Source of the DNA: Lachnospiraceae bacterium
Lineage (GTDB): Bacteria > Bacillota > Clostridia > Lachnospirales > Lachnospiraceae
Assembly: GCA_017623215.1 (NCBI GenBank)
Contig: JAGAPO010000061.1
Location: forward strand, 1-43,183
Length of the DNA: 43,183 nt
Reading direction: 5' to 3'
Below are positions 7,994 through 16,085 of the stretch, piece by piece. The notes under the pieces were generated by a model that was not told where the DNA came from, did no database searches, and saw only the letters and a program-made list of their open reading frames with translations. Both the position numbers and the translations under genes were made by a program. How positions within the stretch are numbered: position 1 is the first letter of the stretch; each line of letters opens with the position of its first letter.

Positions 7994-8170
7994 ATGCAGG
8001 AGGAAGATTCTCTTTCGCTTCCGACGCAAATATTATTGTACGAAGAAGTGTATAATAAGACGGAAGACAAGGACTTTCTGGCGTGTTTTTACCCGATGCT
8101 CCTGCAGCAGTGTCGTTATTTTGCGGATGTATGCCGGACCGATGCCAACGGGTTGGAATCAGAGAAATAA
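7994..8170 (+). pseudogene. Short glycoside-hydrolase-like remnant (alpha/alpha-barrel fragment)
   Basis: An open frame of 58 codons, with GAAGG upstream, encodes LPTQILLYEEVYNKTEDKDF followed by LACFYPMLLQQCRYF and RTDANGL. That spacing (a barrel helix, a 'YxKLxxxxxY' helix, then a D-x-NGL turn) resembles the catalytic barrel of trehalase/GH63/MGH1-like glycosidases, whose full domains exceed 400 residues. It sits between the rpsO terminator and a MATE gene with no other part of a glycosidase nearby. I read it as the leftover of a deleted gene, though a short expressed protein cannot be excluded. Assignment is from pattern memory only. Confidence 0.4.
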
Positions 8171-8223
8171 GATAAGCGAAGCTCCCTGACGCGCCGGAGC
8201 GAGCGGAAATGAGGAGATAGCAG

Positions 8224-9603
8224 ATGATTGTCAATCAAATAAAACAGCTTGCGCGAGATCCCGGGTTCCTTCGCAGAACTGCGGCCATCGCAATTCCGAT
8301 TGCACTTCAGGCACTGTTAAATAATGTGCTGAATTTCGTGGATACTCTGATGATTGGAACACTTGGCGAGCAGGAGATTGCGGCGGTCGGGCTGGCCAAT
8401 AAGGTGTTTTTTGTATTTTCCCTGCTGATATTCGGCATCTGCAGCGGCTCGGGCGTGCTCGCCTCCCAGTATTGGGGCAAGCGGGAGATTTCGGGCATCC
8501 GCAGAGTACAGGGACTTTCCCTGCTTCTGGCGTTTGGAGCTTCCGTATTATTCCTGCTTCCGAGCCTGCTTGTTCCGGAATTTGTGATGAGTATCTTTAC
8601 GAACAGCCCGCAGACGATTGAGATTGGAGCGAAATATCTGCGGCTTGCAGCGCTCAGTTATCCGCTGACTGCGATTTCGAACGTCTATACCGCGGGGCTC
8701 CGAAGCGTGAATCAGGTTCAGATACCGGTTGTAATCAGCCTGGTGTCGATTGTGGTAAATGTCTTTGCGAACTATGTCCTGATCTTCGGTCATTTCGGTC
8801 TGCCGGCGCTTGGCGTGGAGGGCGCGGCACTTGGAACTCTGATTGCAAGAGTGGTGGAATGTGCGGCTATGCTCCTGATTGTATATGCACGAAGAGGTCC
8901 GATAGCGGCGGGCATTAAGGAGATGCTTGCCTTTGGAAAGGGCTTCGGAAAGCAGTATTTCCGTGTGGTCACTCCGGTGATTCTCAATGAGTTCATGTGG
9001 GGGCTTGGTGTAACTCTGTATTCGCTGGTATACGGACGAATGAGCGATCAGGCGGTCGCGGCGATTACGGTGGCGCAGAATATCGAGCAGATTCTGCAGG
9101 TGGTGTTCATGGGACTCAGCAACGCCGCCGCCATCATCCTCGGAAATGAAATGGGAGCGGGACATTTAAAGGATGCGAAGAGACACGCAGGGAATTTCAT
9201 CTTTTTGTCATTCGTATTGTCGGCTGTGATAATGCTGCTCGGAGCGCTGGTGCGCTATCCGGTGATCGGTCTGTTCAACGTGTCGGCGGATGTAGCGGAT
9301 TCGATTAACCTCTGCCTGCTGATATTTATCGGATATCTGCCGTTTAAGGTATTCAATCTGATTAACATCGTGGGAATTCTGCGCAGCGGCGGAGATACGA
9401 AGGCGGCTCTGTTTCTGGACGGTACGGGCGTGTGGGGGATCGGGCTTCCGATGGCGGTACTGGGCGGAATGATTTGGAAACAGCCGATTCACATTGTATA
9501 TGCCATGGTGCTTTCGGAAGAATTCTACAAGTGCATCCTGGGAACGATTCGCTACAAAAAAGGAAGATGGGTCAGAAATCTGGTTGCAGGTGATTTGGGT
9601 TAA
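8224..9603 (+). CDS. MATE family efflux transporter
   Basis: The 459-residue protein has about twelve hydrophobic helices in two halves. The opening IAIPIALQALLNNVLNFVDT and the segment GVLASQYWGKREI are typical of the DinF/NorM-like MATE family. These transporters use a sodium or proton gradient to expel cationic drugs or metabolites; the substrate here is unknown. GAGGAGA lies upstream of ATG 8224. The gene is flanked by the glycosidase remnant and the rex promoter, so it is probably transcribed alone. Confidence 0.92.
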   Translation: MIVNQIKQLARDPGFLRRTAAIAIPIALQALLNNVLNFVDTLMIGTLGEQEIAAVGLANKVFFVFSLLIFGICSGSGVLASQYWGKREISGIRRVQGLSLLLAFGASVLFLLPSLLVPEFVMSIFTNSPQTIEIGAKYLRLAALSYPLTAISNVYTAGLRSVNQVQIPVVISLVSIVVNVFANYVLIFGHFGLPALGVEGAALGTLIARVVECAAMLLIVYARRGPIAAGIKEMLAFGKGFGKQYFRVVTPVILNEFMWGLGVTLYSLVYGRMSDQAVAAITVAQNIEQILQVVFMGLSNAAAIILGNEMGAGHLKDAKRHAGNFIFLSFVLSAVIMLLGALVRYPVIGLFNVSADVADSINLCLLIFIGYLPFKVFNLINIVGILRSGGDTKAALFLDGTGVWGIGLPMAVLGGMIWKQPIHIVYAMVLSEEFYKCILGTIRYKKGRWVRNLVAGDLG

Positions 9604-9606
9604 AAA

Positions 9607-9635
9607 TTGACAATGACTGGAAAATACTTTATAAT
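9607..9635 (+). promoter_or_regulatory. Consensus sigma-A promoter of the rex-acpS-nnr cluster
   Basis: TTGACA at 9607-9612 and TATAAT at 9630-9635 with a 17-base spacer, a full consensus match. It lies right after the MATE stop codon and about 118 bases before the rex start. Confidence 0.85.
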
Positions 9636-9662
9636 AGATGAAGATACTGCTTGAATAGCAAT

Positions 9663-9700
9663 GCGGCAAAATAATCTGAGAGTCGAACCGGTTTTGCCGC
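9663..9700 (+). other. Inverted repeat in the rex leader
   Basis: GCGGCAAAA (9663-9671) and TTTTGCCGC (9692-9700) form a perfect 9-bp inverted repeat around a 20-base loop in the 5' untranslated region of rex. It does not match the Rex operator I know (TTGTGAAN6-type palindrome). It could be an RNA hairpin or a protein site. Confidence 0.5.
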
Positions 9701-9752
9701 GGAATCAGTGACCGCAGAGGGTTGGCGGGCATACGGAAAGGCGAGGTTGTTG

Positions 9753-10433
9753 ATGTACGAGAAGACGATTTCCTCGGCGGTGATTAAGAGACTGCCGAGA
9801 TATTACCGGTATCTGGGCGAACTGCTGGAGAATGATGTGGTCCGGATATCGTCGAAGGAACTGAGCGAGAAGATGCAGGTAACGGCATCTCAGATCAGAC
9901 AGGATCTGAATAATTTCGGCGGTTTCGGCCAGCAGGGATACGGGTATAATGTGGAATATCTTTATACGGAGATCGGCAAGATTCTGGGACTGGATCAGAA
10001 GTATAATATTATCATTATCGGCGCCGGTAATCTGGGACAGGCGCTTGCGAACTATACGGATTTTGAACGCAGAGGCTTCTATATTAAAGGAATCTTCGAT
10101 GTGAATCCAAGACTGATCGGAATGTCCATCCGCGGCGTTGAGATTCGGCTGGTGGACGAGCTGGAGAGATTTATCAAGGAGAACAACGTCCAGATTGCGG
10201 CGCTGACGATTCCGAAGACAAAGGCTCCTGAGGTAGCGGCAGATCTGGTAAGATGGGGAGTCAGAGCGATCTGGAATTTTGTCCCGACAGATTTGAACCT
10301 GCCCAATGATATTATGGTGGAGAATGTCCATCTGACGGAGAGCCTGATGAGATTGTCCTATAATCTGAAAGCAAAGGATGAGGCGGAGGCGAAGAAGCGC
10401 GCCGAGGCTGTTAGGGAAGAGAGCGGAGTATGA
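9753..10433 (+). CDS. rex: Redox-sensing transcriptional repressor Rex
   Basis: The 226-residue protein has the Rex winged helix at the N-terminus (VIKRLPRYYRYL, then KMQVTASQIRQDLNNFGGFG) and a Rossmann domain with IIIGAGNLGQALANY for NAD(H). Rex senses the NADH/NAD+ ratio and represses fermentation and respiration genes at low ratio. ATG 9753 follows AAAGGCGAGG; longer starts upstream have no good site. The stop overlaps the acpS start (ATGA). Rex next to acpS and nnr puts NAD-redox sensing and NAD(P)H repair in one transcript. Confidence 0.95.
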   Translation: MYEKTISSAVIKRLPRYYRYLGELLENDVVRISSKELSEKMQVTASQIRQDLNNFGGFGQQGYGYNVEYLYTEIGKILGLDQKYNIIIIGAGNLGQALANYTDFERRGFYIKGIFDVNPRLIGMSIRGVEIRLVDELERFIKENNVQIAALTIPKTKAPEVAADLVRWGVRAIWNFVPTDLNLPNDIMVENVHLTESLMRLSYNLKAKDEAEAKKRAEAVREESGV

Positions 10434-10843
10434 TTATCGGAGTAGGAACGGATATTGTGGAGATAGACCGTGTCGAACAGGCCTGTGAACGAATGGCGTT
10501 TCTCGAGAAAATATATACCGAGGGCGAAAGAACGCTGATTGCGGCGGATAAGCGCAGGGCGGCGGGAAATTTCGCAGTGAAGGAGGCCGTGTCAAAGGTT
10601 TTTGGCACCGGCTTTTCTCGCATTAAGCCCCGGGATATCGAGGTCCTGCGGGATCCGGCCGGTAAGCCGTATGTGAATCTGTACGCGGGAGCAAAGCAGT
10701 TGGCACAGGAGCTTGGAATAGAGCGGATTCACGTATCGATATCGGATACGAAGGAACTGGTTGTGGCCTTTGCGGTTGGGGAAGGCGGAAAGGAAGCGTG
10801 CTATGGAACGGATAGTCAATGCGGCACAGATGAAAGCGATTGA
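10430..10843 (+). CDS. acpS: Holo-[acyl-carrier-protein] synthase
   Basis: The 137-residue protein starts MIIGVGTDIVEIDRV, the AcpS signature with the magnesium-binding aspartate, and has FAVKEAVSKVFGTG, the second conserved motif. It transfers phosphopantetheine from CoA to a serine of acyl carrier protein. The conserved domain ends near HVSISDTKELVVAFAV; the last roughly 17 residues (Cys, Gly, Asp-rich) read through the start of nnr and overlap it by 41 bases. The tail is probably a by-product of that overlap. The start overlaps the rex stop by four bases. Confidence 0.94.
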   Translation: MIIGVGTDIVEIDRVEQACERMAFLEKIYTEGERTLIAADKRRAAGNFAVKEAVSKVFGTGFSRIKPRDIEVLRDPAGKPYVNLYAGAKQLAQELGIERIHVSISDTKELVVAFAVGEGGKEACYGTDSQCGTDESD

Positions 10844-12596
10844 CGCATTCAGCATTCAGGAGATTGGCATTCCGTCGCTGGTGCTGATGGAGCGGGCTGC
10901 GATGGCGGTGACAGACTGCGCGGAGGGATATCTAAAAGGAGCCTGCGGAGCATCGGAGGGCGGAGCAGCCGGAAGCTGCGGCGTAAGAAGGGAATGCAAG
11001 GCAGGAGCCGGGAAGGAAGCCTATGTGCCCAGAGCGGCGGCTGTGTGCGGGTACGGCAATAACGGCGGCGACGGAATTGCTGCTGCGAGAATGCTGGCGC
11101 ATCGGGGCTGGAATGCGGAGATATGGATGGTAGGCGCAAAGGAGCGGGCCACCAAGGAGGTGAGAGCGCAGCTTGCGATTGCACAGAAGGTTGGAATTTT
11201 AGTGCGGGAATTCGGGAACGATACGGAATTCGCTGCATATACTGTGATTATCGACGCATTATTCGGAATCGGACTTGCGCGCCCGATAAGGAATGAGTAT
11301 GCGCTTGCGGTGAGAAGAATGAATGAGTCGGGTGCGAAAGTCGTCTCGGTAGATATTGCCTCCGGAATCTGTGCGGATAACGGAGCGATATTGGGGGAAG
11401 CGGTCAGGGCGGACGCAACCGTGACCTTTGGATATCGAAAGCCCGGACATCTGCTGTATCCGGGAGCGGAGTACTCGGGAGAGGTAATGACAGCGGATAT
11501 CGGATTCCCGAAGATGGCACAGGAGGCCGTAATTGCCGGAAGATACCCGGAGACAGAAAAGGGAGCCGGAGCGCCTGAACGGTTCCCGGAGGCTGCAAAA
11601 GAGAAGGAGATGCTTCGAATTGCGGCTTATACACCGGAGGATCTTGCACTGCTTCCGGCAAGGTATCCGTATTCCAACAAGGGCAGCTACGGAAAGGTGC
11701 TGATCTGTGCCGGAACCCGCCAGATGAGCGGAGCGGCGTATCTGTCCGCGGCGGCCGCCTATCACATGGGGGCGGGACTTGTAAGGATTCTGACGGTTAC
11801 AGAGAATTATCCCGTCCTTGCAGGACTCCTGCCGGAGGCACTGATTACCTGTTACGATGCCGAGAAGCTCGAAAAAAGAGAGGATGAGACAGTCTCCCTG
11901 ATACGGTCGGCTCTTAACTGGGCCGGTACCGTGGTTCTTGGGCCTGGAATCGGAAGAAGCGGAGCGGCCGGGAATCTGGTGGATATTGTAGTATCTGAGC
12001 TGAAGAAGGCCGAGAGCGAAGAACCGGCGGGAAAGAGCGGGAACGCGGAGAACGCGAAAAAGGCGGGGGACGCGGTCGGATCTGGAAAAGAAAAGGTCTG
12101 TGTCGTAGACGCGGACGCGCTGAATCTTCTTGCGGAGCGGCTTGACGGGGAAGAGAGAAAGGACGTCGCCTTCCGAATGGAACGGCTTGCCGAATATCTT
12201 CCGAAGAACGCGATTCTTACCCCGCATCTGCTGGAGCTTTCAAGGCTTACCGGGATACCGGTTGCACAAATTGCCGCCGACCTCATTGACACAGCGGATA
12301 AATGCACGTATAATAATGAATTAGTCTATGTAATAAAGGATGCCAGAACGATTACGGCTAAGGGGAAAGAGCGCGTAATCAATGTCAGCGGCTGTGAAGG
12401 AATGGCGACGGGAGGAAGCGGAGACGTTCTGACCGGAATCATAGCAGGGCTTGCGGCAGGCGGTCTTGCGCCTTATCAGGCAGCGGGGCTTGGCGTCTAT
12501 ATTCACGGACTTGCAGGAATGGCGGCGGCAAAGGAGCTTTCCGGCCGTTACATGCTTGCGGGAGATATTATCCGGTATTTGCCGAAGATTGTGTGA
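10803..12596 (+). CDS. nnr: Bifunctional NAD(P)H-hydrate epimerase / ADP-dependent NAD(P)H-hydrate dehydratase
   Basis: The protein (597 aa) has an N-terminal epimerase domain (YjeF_N: MERIVNAAQMKAIDAF, VCGYGNNGGDG, VSVDIASGI) and a C-terminal ribokinase-like dehydratase domain (YjeF_C: SNKGSYGKVLI, GPGIGRSG, NVSGCEGMATGGSGDVLTGI). Together they repair hydrated NADH and NADPH. Two insertions depart from the usual 500-odd residues: a Gly/Cys/Ala-rich stretch at about residues 40-75 and a Lys/Gly/Glu-rich stretch at about 400-430, both likely surface loops. The ATG lies inside acpS with GGAAGC upstream. Confidence 0.95.
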   Translation: MERIVNAAQMKAIDAFSIQEIGIPSLVLMERAAMAVTDCAEGYLKGACGASEGGAAGSCGVRRECKAGAGKEAYVPRAAAVCGYGNNGGDGIAAARMLAHRGWNAEIWMVGAKERATKEVRAQLAIAQKVGILVREFGNDTEFAAYTVIIDALFGIGLARPIRNEYALAVRRMNESGAKVVSVDIASGICADNGAILGEAVRADATVTFGYRKPGHLLYPGAEYSGEVMTADIGFPKMAQEAVIAGRYPETEKGAGAPERFPEAAKEKEMLRIAAYTPEDLALLPARYPYSNKGSYGKVLICAGTRQMSGAAYLSAAAAYHMGAGLVRILTVTENYPVLAGLLPEALITCYDAEKLEKREDETVSLIRSALNWAGTVVLGPGIGRSGAAGNLVDIVVSELKKAESEEPAGKSGNAENAKKAGDAVGSGKEKVCVVDADALNLLAERLDGEERKDVAFRMERLAEYLPKNAILTPHLLELSRLTGIPVAQIAADLIDTADKCTYNNELVYVIKDARTITAKGKERVINVSGCEGMATGGSGDVLTGIIAGLAAGGLAPYQAAGLGVYIHGLAGMAAAKELSGRYMLAGDIIRYLPKIV

Positions 12597-12623
12597 ACAG
12601 GAGGTCTATTAAAAGCAAAAGAG

Positions 12624-13757
12624 ATGGACGAGGAAACATATCAAAGAGTCTGCGCGATCGTGGATTTGAACGCGATTCGTGCGAATATTGCAGCAACAAA
12701 GCAGATTATCAGACCGGGAACCAGGGTCTGCGCGGTGATAAAGGCGGACGGTTACGGACATGGAGCCATACCGATTGCAAAGGCGCTGTCCGCGGACGGA
12801 ATCGACATGTTCGCAGTTGCGATTCCGGAGGAAGGAGCGGCGCTTCGGGAAGCCGGAATCAAGGAGCCGATTCTGCTGCTTGGCTATACGGCGCCGGAGC
12901 AGTATGGAATGCTGTTCGACTATGATTTAACGCCCGCGATCTTTCAGTATCAGAGAGCGGAGGAGTTAAGCCGCATGGCCGTGGCACGCGGTGTGGAAAA
13001 GCGGATACATATCAAATTGGATACCGGAATGAGCCGAATCGGATTTGCGGATACAGACGAGTCGGTGAAGGAGGTTGCAAAGATACAGGGACTGCCCGGA
13101 ATTCGGATTGAGGGATTGTTCACGCACTTTGCAAAGGCGGATGAGACAGATAAGGAGTCGGCGCACAGGCAGCTTTCCAGATATCTGGAATTCGTAAGGA
13201 AGCTGTCCGAAGCCGGAGTTACGATACCGATCCGACATGTCTCCAACAGCGCAGGAATTATCGACCTGCCCGAGGCGAATCTGGAGATGGTGCGCAGCGG
13301 AATCTCGACCTATGGACTTTATCCGTCCGAGGAGGTTGACAAGAGCAGGCTTGCGCTTCAGCCGGCGCTTGAGTGGAAGACGCATATCTCGTACGTGAAG
13401 ACACTGCCGGCAGGGTGCCAGATTAGTTATGGCGGAACCTACGAGACGAAGGCTGAGACCAGGATTGCGACGATTCCGGTTGGATACGCGGATGGATATC
13501 CGAGGCGGCTTTCCGGAAAGGGACGTGTTCTGATTCACGGACAATATGCCCCGATTACCGGGAGAATCTGCATGGATCAGTTCATGGTGGATGTGACACA
13601 TATTCCGGAGGCAAAGCAGGGCGATGTGGTGACACTCGTCGGAAAGGATGGCGATTTGTTCATACCGGTTGAGGAACCGGCGGATCTGTCCGGGTCGTTC
13701 AACTATGAATTTGTCTGCGATATCAGCAAGCGTGTGCCGAGAGTATATCGGAAGTAA
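12624..13757 (+). CDS. alr: Alanine racemase
   Basis: The 377-residue PLP enzyme makes D-alanine for peptidoglycan. AVIKADGYGHG carries the PLP lysine, ISYGGTYE the catalytic tyrosine, and IPVGYADGYPRRLSG and GRICMDQFMVDVT are the C-terminal signatures. It starts 28 bases after nnr. The clear AGGAGG at 12600-12605 is 18 bases from this ATG, further than usual, but no other start codon in frame lies between, so weak AAGAG just upstream may serve. It is followed by a MazF toxin gene, as in Bacillus subtilis. Confidence 0.96.
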   Translation: MDEETYQRVCAIVDLNAIRANIAATKQIIRPGTRVCAVIKADGYGHGAIPIAKALSADGIDMFAVAIPEEGAALREAGIKEPILLLGYTAPEQYGMLFDYDLTPAIFQYQRAEELSRMAVARGVEKRIHIKLDTGMSRIGFADTDESVKEVAKIQGLPGIRIEGLFTHFAKADETDKESAHRQLSRYLEFVRKLSEAGVTIPIRHVSNSAGIIDLPEANLEMVRSGISTYGLYPSEEVDKSRLALQPALEWKTHISYVKTLPAGCQISYGGTYETKAETRIATIPVGYADGYPRRLSGKGRVLIHGQYAPITGRICMDQFMVDVTHIPEAKQGDVVTLVGKDGDLFIPVEEPADLSGSFNYEFVCDISKRVPRVYRK

Positions 13758-13797
13758 TCAGCAAGTTTGAATAAATAATCCAAAACCGGAGCATTTT

Positions 13798-13854
13798 ATG
13801 GAATACACCGAAGATATTTGGGAAAGATTACAATATCAGATAAGGAAACCATAA
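13798..13854 (+). CDS. Possible 18-codon peptide in the antitoxin position before mazF
   Basis: ATG 13798 is preceded by CGGAG with six bases of spacing and opens a frame of 18 codons, [18 protein letters not shown], ending 17 bases before mazF. In Bacillus the roughly 90-residue antitoxin sits between alr and mazF; here only this peptide fits. It may be a leader for coupling, a remnant, or chance. Confidence 0.25.
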   Translation: MEYTEDIWERLQYQIRKP

Positions 13855-13871
13855 AATGGAGTGTGAGGAAT

Positions 13872-14222
13872 ATGGTAATCAAACGAGGCGATATATTTTA
13901 TGCGGATCTGCGTCCCGTGGTCGGTTCCGAACAGGGAGGCGTCAGGCCGGTGCTGATTATACAGAATGATACAGGCAACAAGCACAGCCCGACTGTGATA
14001 TGTGCGGCGATTACATCAAAGATGAATAAAGCAAAGCTTCCGACTCACGTGGAGATCGAGGCATCCAAGTACGGAATCGTGAAGGATTCTGTAATTTTGC
14101 TCGAACAGGTGAGGACGATAGACAAGACAAGATTAAAGGAAAAAGTCTGCCATCTGGACCAGGAGATTTTACGGCGCATCAACCGCGCGCTGATTGTAAG
14201 TCTTTCCCTGGAGGATACATAA
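13872..14222 (+). CDS. MazF/PemK family endoribonuclease toxin (EndoA-like)
   Basis: The 116-residue protein begins [20 protein letters not shown] and has [12 protein letters not shown] and VICAAITSK, the conserved MazF/EndoA elements including the arginine and serine/threonine used for catalysis. It should cut single-stranded RNA at short specific sites and be held in check by an antitoxin. No MazE-like gene precedes it: the 114 bases after alr hold only an 18-codon frame. The next gene is an unrelated membrane protein. GAGGAAT before the ATG is the ribosome-binding site; the longer frame upstream has none. Confidence 0.93.
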   Translation: MVIKRGDIFYADLRPVVGSEQGGVRPVLIIQNDTGNKHSPTVICAAITSKMNKAKLPTHVEIEASKYGIVKDSVILLEQVRTIDKTRLKEKVCHLDQEILRRINRALIVSLSLEDT

Positions 14223-14275
14223 CCGGATATGGCGGGCGTGTATACAGGAAAAAGGAAAAGGAGTCGATTAATTAC

Positions 14276-15631
14276 ATGGATGGCCACCCCATACGAGGAT
14301 TCATAGTTATCTTTATTCTCGTTATTCTAAATGCACTGATTACCACGGCAGAGACAGCGTTCGGCCTGGTAAATGAGAGCAATGTAAGGAAAAAGGCAGA
14401 GGAGGGCGATAAAAAGGCCGAACTTCTGGTTCGGTTCATTGACCGCCCCAACAGCTATATTAATGTGATTGAGCTGTTGGTAACTGTTATCAATATCATC
14501 ATAGGAATTGACTACGCGTTCACCGTGTATCCCGCACTGCAGAAATGTGCGGAACAAGCGGGTGGAGCGTTCTGGAATCTGCTTCCGGCAAATGTATGGG
14601 TCATTATCGCGACGATACTGGCTTCGTTTCTGGTGGTTCTGTTCAATACCCTGCTTCCGAGGCGTCTGGCTTATAAGAACCCGGAAGGCGCAGCATTTCG
14701 TTATGTATGGGTCATTCACATATTGACGGTGCTGCTCTCGCCGGTATTGTGGATCTTTATGAAGGCTACGAACCTGCTGCTCCGCCTGTGCCGGATTAAT
14801 CCCGCGGATTTGGAGGAGAATGTGACCCAGGATGAGATCATATCCATGGTCAACGAGGGTCACGAGCAGGGCGTTCTGGAGGCCGAAGAGGCTGAGATGA
14901 TTTCCAACATCATTGAATTTGACGAGAAGGTAGTAAAGGATATCATGACACATCGCCGCAAGATGGTAGCGTTAAGCGCAGACATGACGGTGGAAGAGGC
15001 CATTCATTTTATGCTGAATGAGAGCTATTCGAGATTTCCCTTGTACGGAAAGAATGTGGACGATATTGTGGGTATTCTGTATCTGAAGGATGTAACCGAG
15101 TGTTATATCAACGAGGAGATGCGTGACAAACCGCTGCGCGAGATTGCAAGAGAGCCTTTCTTCGTACCGGATACACAGAATATTGATGCTCTGTTCCAGG
15201 ATATGCAGACCAGAAAGATACATATGGCAATTGTAATTGACGAATACGGGCAGACTGCGGGTCTGGTTGCCATGGAGGATATTCTGGAGGAGATTGTCGG
15301 AGATATCCTGGATGAATATGATAAAGAAGAAAAGAATATTATCGACGAGGGAGACGGCAGCCTGCTTACGGTCGGGGCGGTCAGCCTTGAGGAATTGGGC
15401 GAACAGCTCGGAGTCGATTTCGAGGAAGAAGAGTATGATACGCTCAATGGACTTCTGATATCCCTGCTCGATCATATTCCGGAGGACGGCGAAAAGGCAG
15501 TTCTGACCTATCAGGGGTATCGCTATGAGATCCTTTCCACGCAGAACCGAATGATCGAGTCGGTGCGCGTCACGCCGCTCCCGAAAGAAGAGACAGCAGA
15601 GGAGAAGGAAGAGACCGGGGACGAAGAATAG
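14276..15631 (+). CDS. Hemolysin-family CNNM/CBS/CorC_HlyC membrane protein
   Basis: The protein (451 aa) has an N-terminal DUF21/CNNM membrane domain with three or four helices (about 1-190), a CBS pair (about 205-330, with MTHRRKMVALSADMTVEEAI and AIVIDEYGQTAGLVAMED), and a C-terminal CorC_HlyC domain (about 350-430). Relatives move or sense Mg2+ or Co2+; some are called hemolysin C without proven lysis. The C-terminal tail is rich in glutamate. AAGGAG lies 13 bases before the start. It may be co-transcribed with mazF, 53 bases upstream. Confidence 0.92.
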   Translation: MDGHPIRGFIVIFILVILNALITTAETAFGLVNESNVRKKAEEGDKKAELLVRFIDRPNSYINVIELLVTVINIIIGIDYAFTVYPALQKCAEQAGGAFWNLLPANVWVIIATILASFLVVLFNTLLPRRLAYKNPEGAAFRYVWVIHILTVLLSPVLWIFMKATNLLLRLCRINPADLEENVTQDEIISMVNEGHEQGVLEAEEAEMISNIIEFDEKVVKDIMTHRRKMVALSADMTVEEAIHFMLNESYSRFPLYGKNVDDIVGILYLKDVTECYINEEMRDKPLREIAREPFFVPDTQNIDALFQDMQTRKIHMAIVIDEYGQTAGLVAMEDILEEIVGDILDEYDKEEKNIIDEGDGSLLTVGAVSLEELGEQLGVDFEEEEYDTLNGLLISLLDHIPEDGEKAVLTYQGYRYEILSTQNRMIESVRVTPLPKEETAEEKEETGDEE

Positions 15632-15642
15632 CGGAAAAAAGT

Positions 15643-15670
15643 TGCGGCGCATACCGGGAAGTATGCGCCG
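15643..15670 (+). terminator. Strong hairpin after the CNNM/CBS gene
   Basis: GCGGCGCATAC (15643-15653) pairs perfectly with GTATGCGCCGC (15660-15670) around CGGGAA. No T-run follows on this strand; an A-run upstream gives a T-run on the opposite strand. It probably still ends or stabilises the upstream transcript. Confidence 0.55.
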
Positions 15671-15800
15671 CTGCGTATAATAGGGTGGGAGTAGAAAGTG
15701 TTATATACACGATCTGCTTATAGTATAGATCCAAAATGTGGACATTGTGTGTTCGAATTATAAAATAACTATTAAGCAATTCTAAAGGAAAGAGCAAAAA

Positions 15801-15846
15801 AGCTGCTGCAATCAGAGAAAATTCTGTATTACAGCAGCTCTTTTTT
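15801..15846 (+). terminator. Intrinsic terminator
   Basis: AGCTGCTG (15801-15808) pairs with CAGCAGCT (15832-15839), with further pairing inside (AAT/ATT, CAGA/TCTG), followed by six Ts. An A-run on the other side would let it act in both directions. The 130 bases between it and the previous hairpin are AT-rich and hold no gene I can support. Confidence 0.8.
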
Positions 15847-15872
15847 GATATATAATTGGGGAGGAGGAGAGA

Positions 15873-16085
15873 GTGAAAAAGTTATTTGATTTAACTTCAC
15901 TTTCTGGTTATAGTATAAATGATAAATATGAGGAAAGTGTGGCGATAATAAAAACGTTTTGTAAACAAATTGTGGCAATTTCAAGGCAAATCTTGCAACT
16001 TGGGACACATTCCCGTATAATGGAAAAAGATGATGTGCCCGCACCTGATTGGAAGGCGGCGGGCGGGAATGAGGTGTTAAGATGA
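15873..16085 (+). CDS. Possible small hypothetical protein (70 aa), AT-rich
   Basis: A GTG-initiated frame, MKKLFDLTSLSGYSINDKYE onward, follows a strong purine-rich site (GGGGAGGAGGAGA) and a TATAAT at 15851-15856. The first 50 codons are markedly more AT-rich than neighbouring genes. Against it, the promoter of the next operon (15993-16021) lies inside its 3' half and the last residues look like non-coding read-through. I do not recognise the protein. It could be a short orphan gene or part of a leader. Confidence 0.35.
   Translation: MKKLFDLTSLSGYSINDKYEESVAIIKTFCKQIVAISRQILQLGTHSRIMEKDDVPAPDWKAAGGNEVLR
15993..16021 (+). promoter_or_regulatory. Promoter of the split ThrE exporter operon
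   Basis: TTGCAA at 15993-15998 and TATAAT at 16016-16021 with 17 bases between, about 60 bases before the first exporter gene. Confidence 0.7.

Noticed and set aside
9663..9700. Inverted repeat before rex, considered as a Rex autoregulatory site
   Set aside because: The arms do not resemble the TTGTGAA/TTCACAA-type Rex operator and the 20-base gap is too long.
13818..13871. N-terminal extension of MazF
   Set aside because: The added residues are not conserved in the family and have no ribosome-binding site; ATG 13872 fits.
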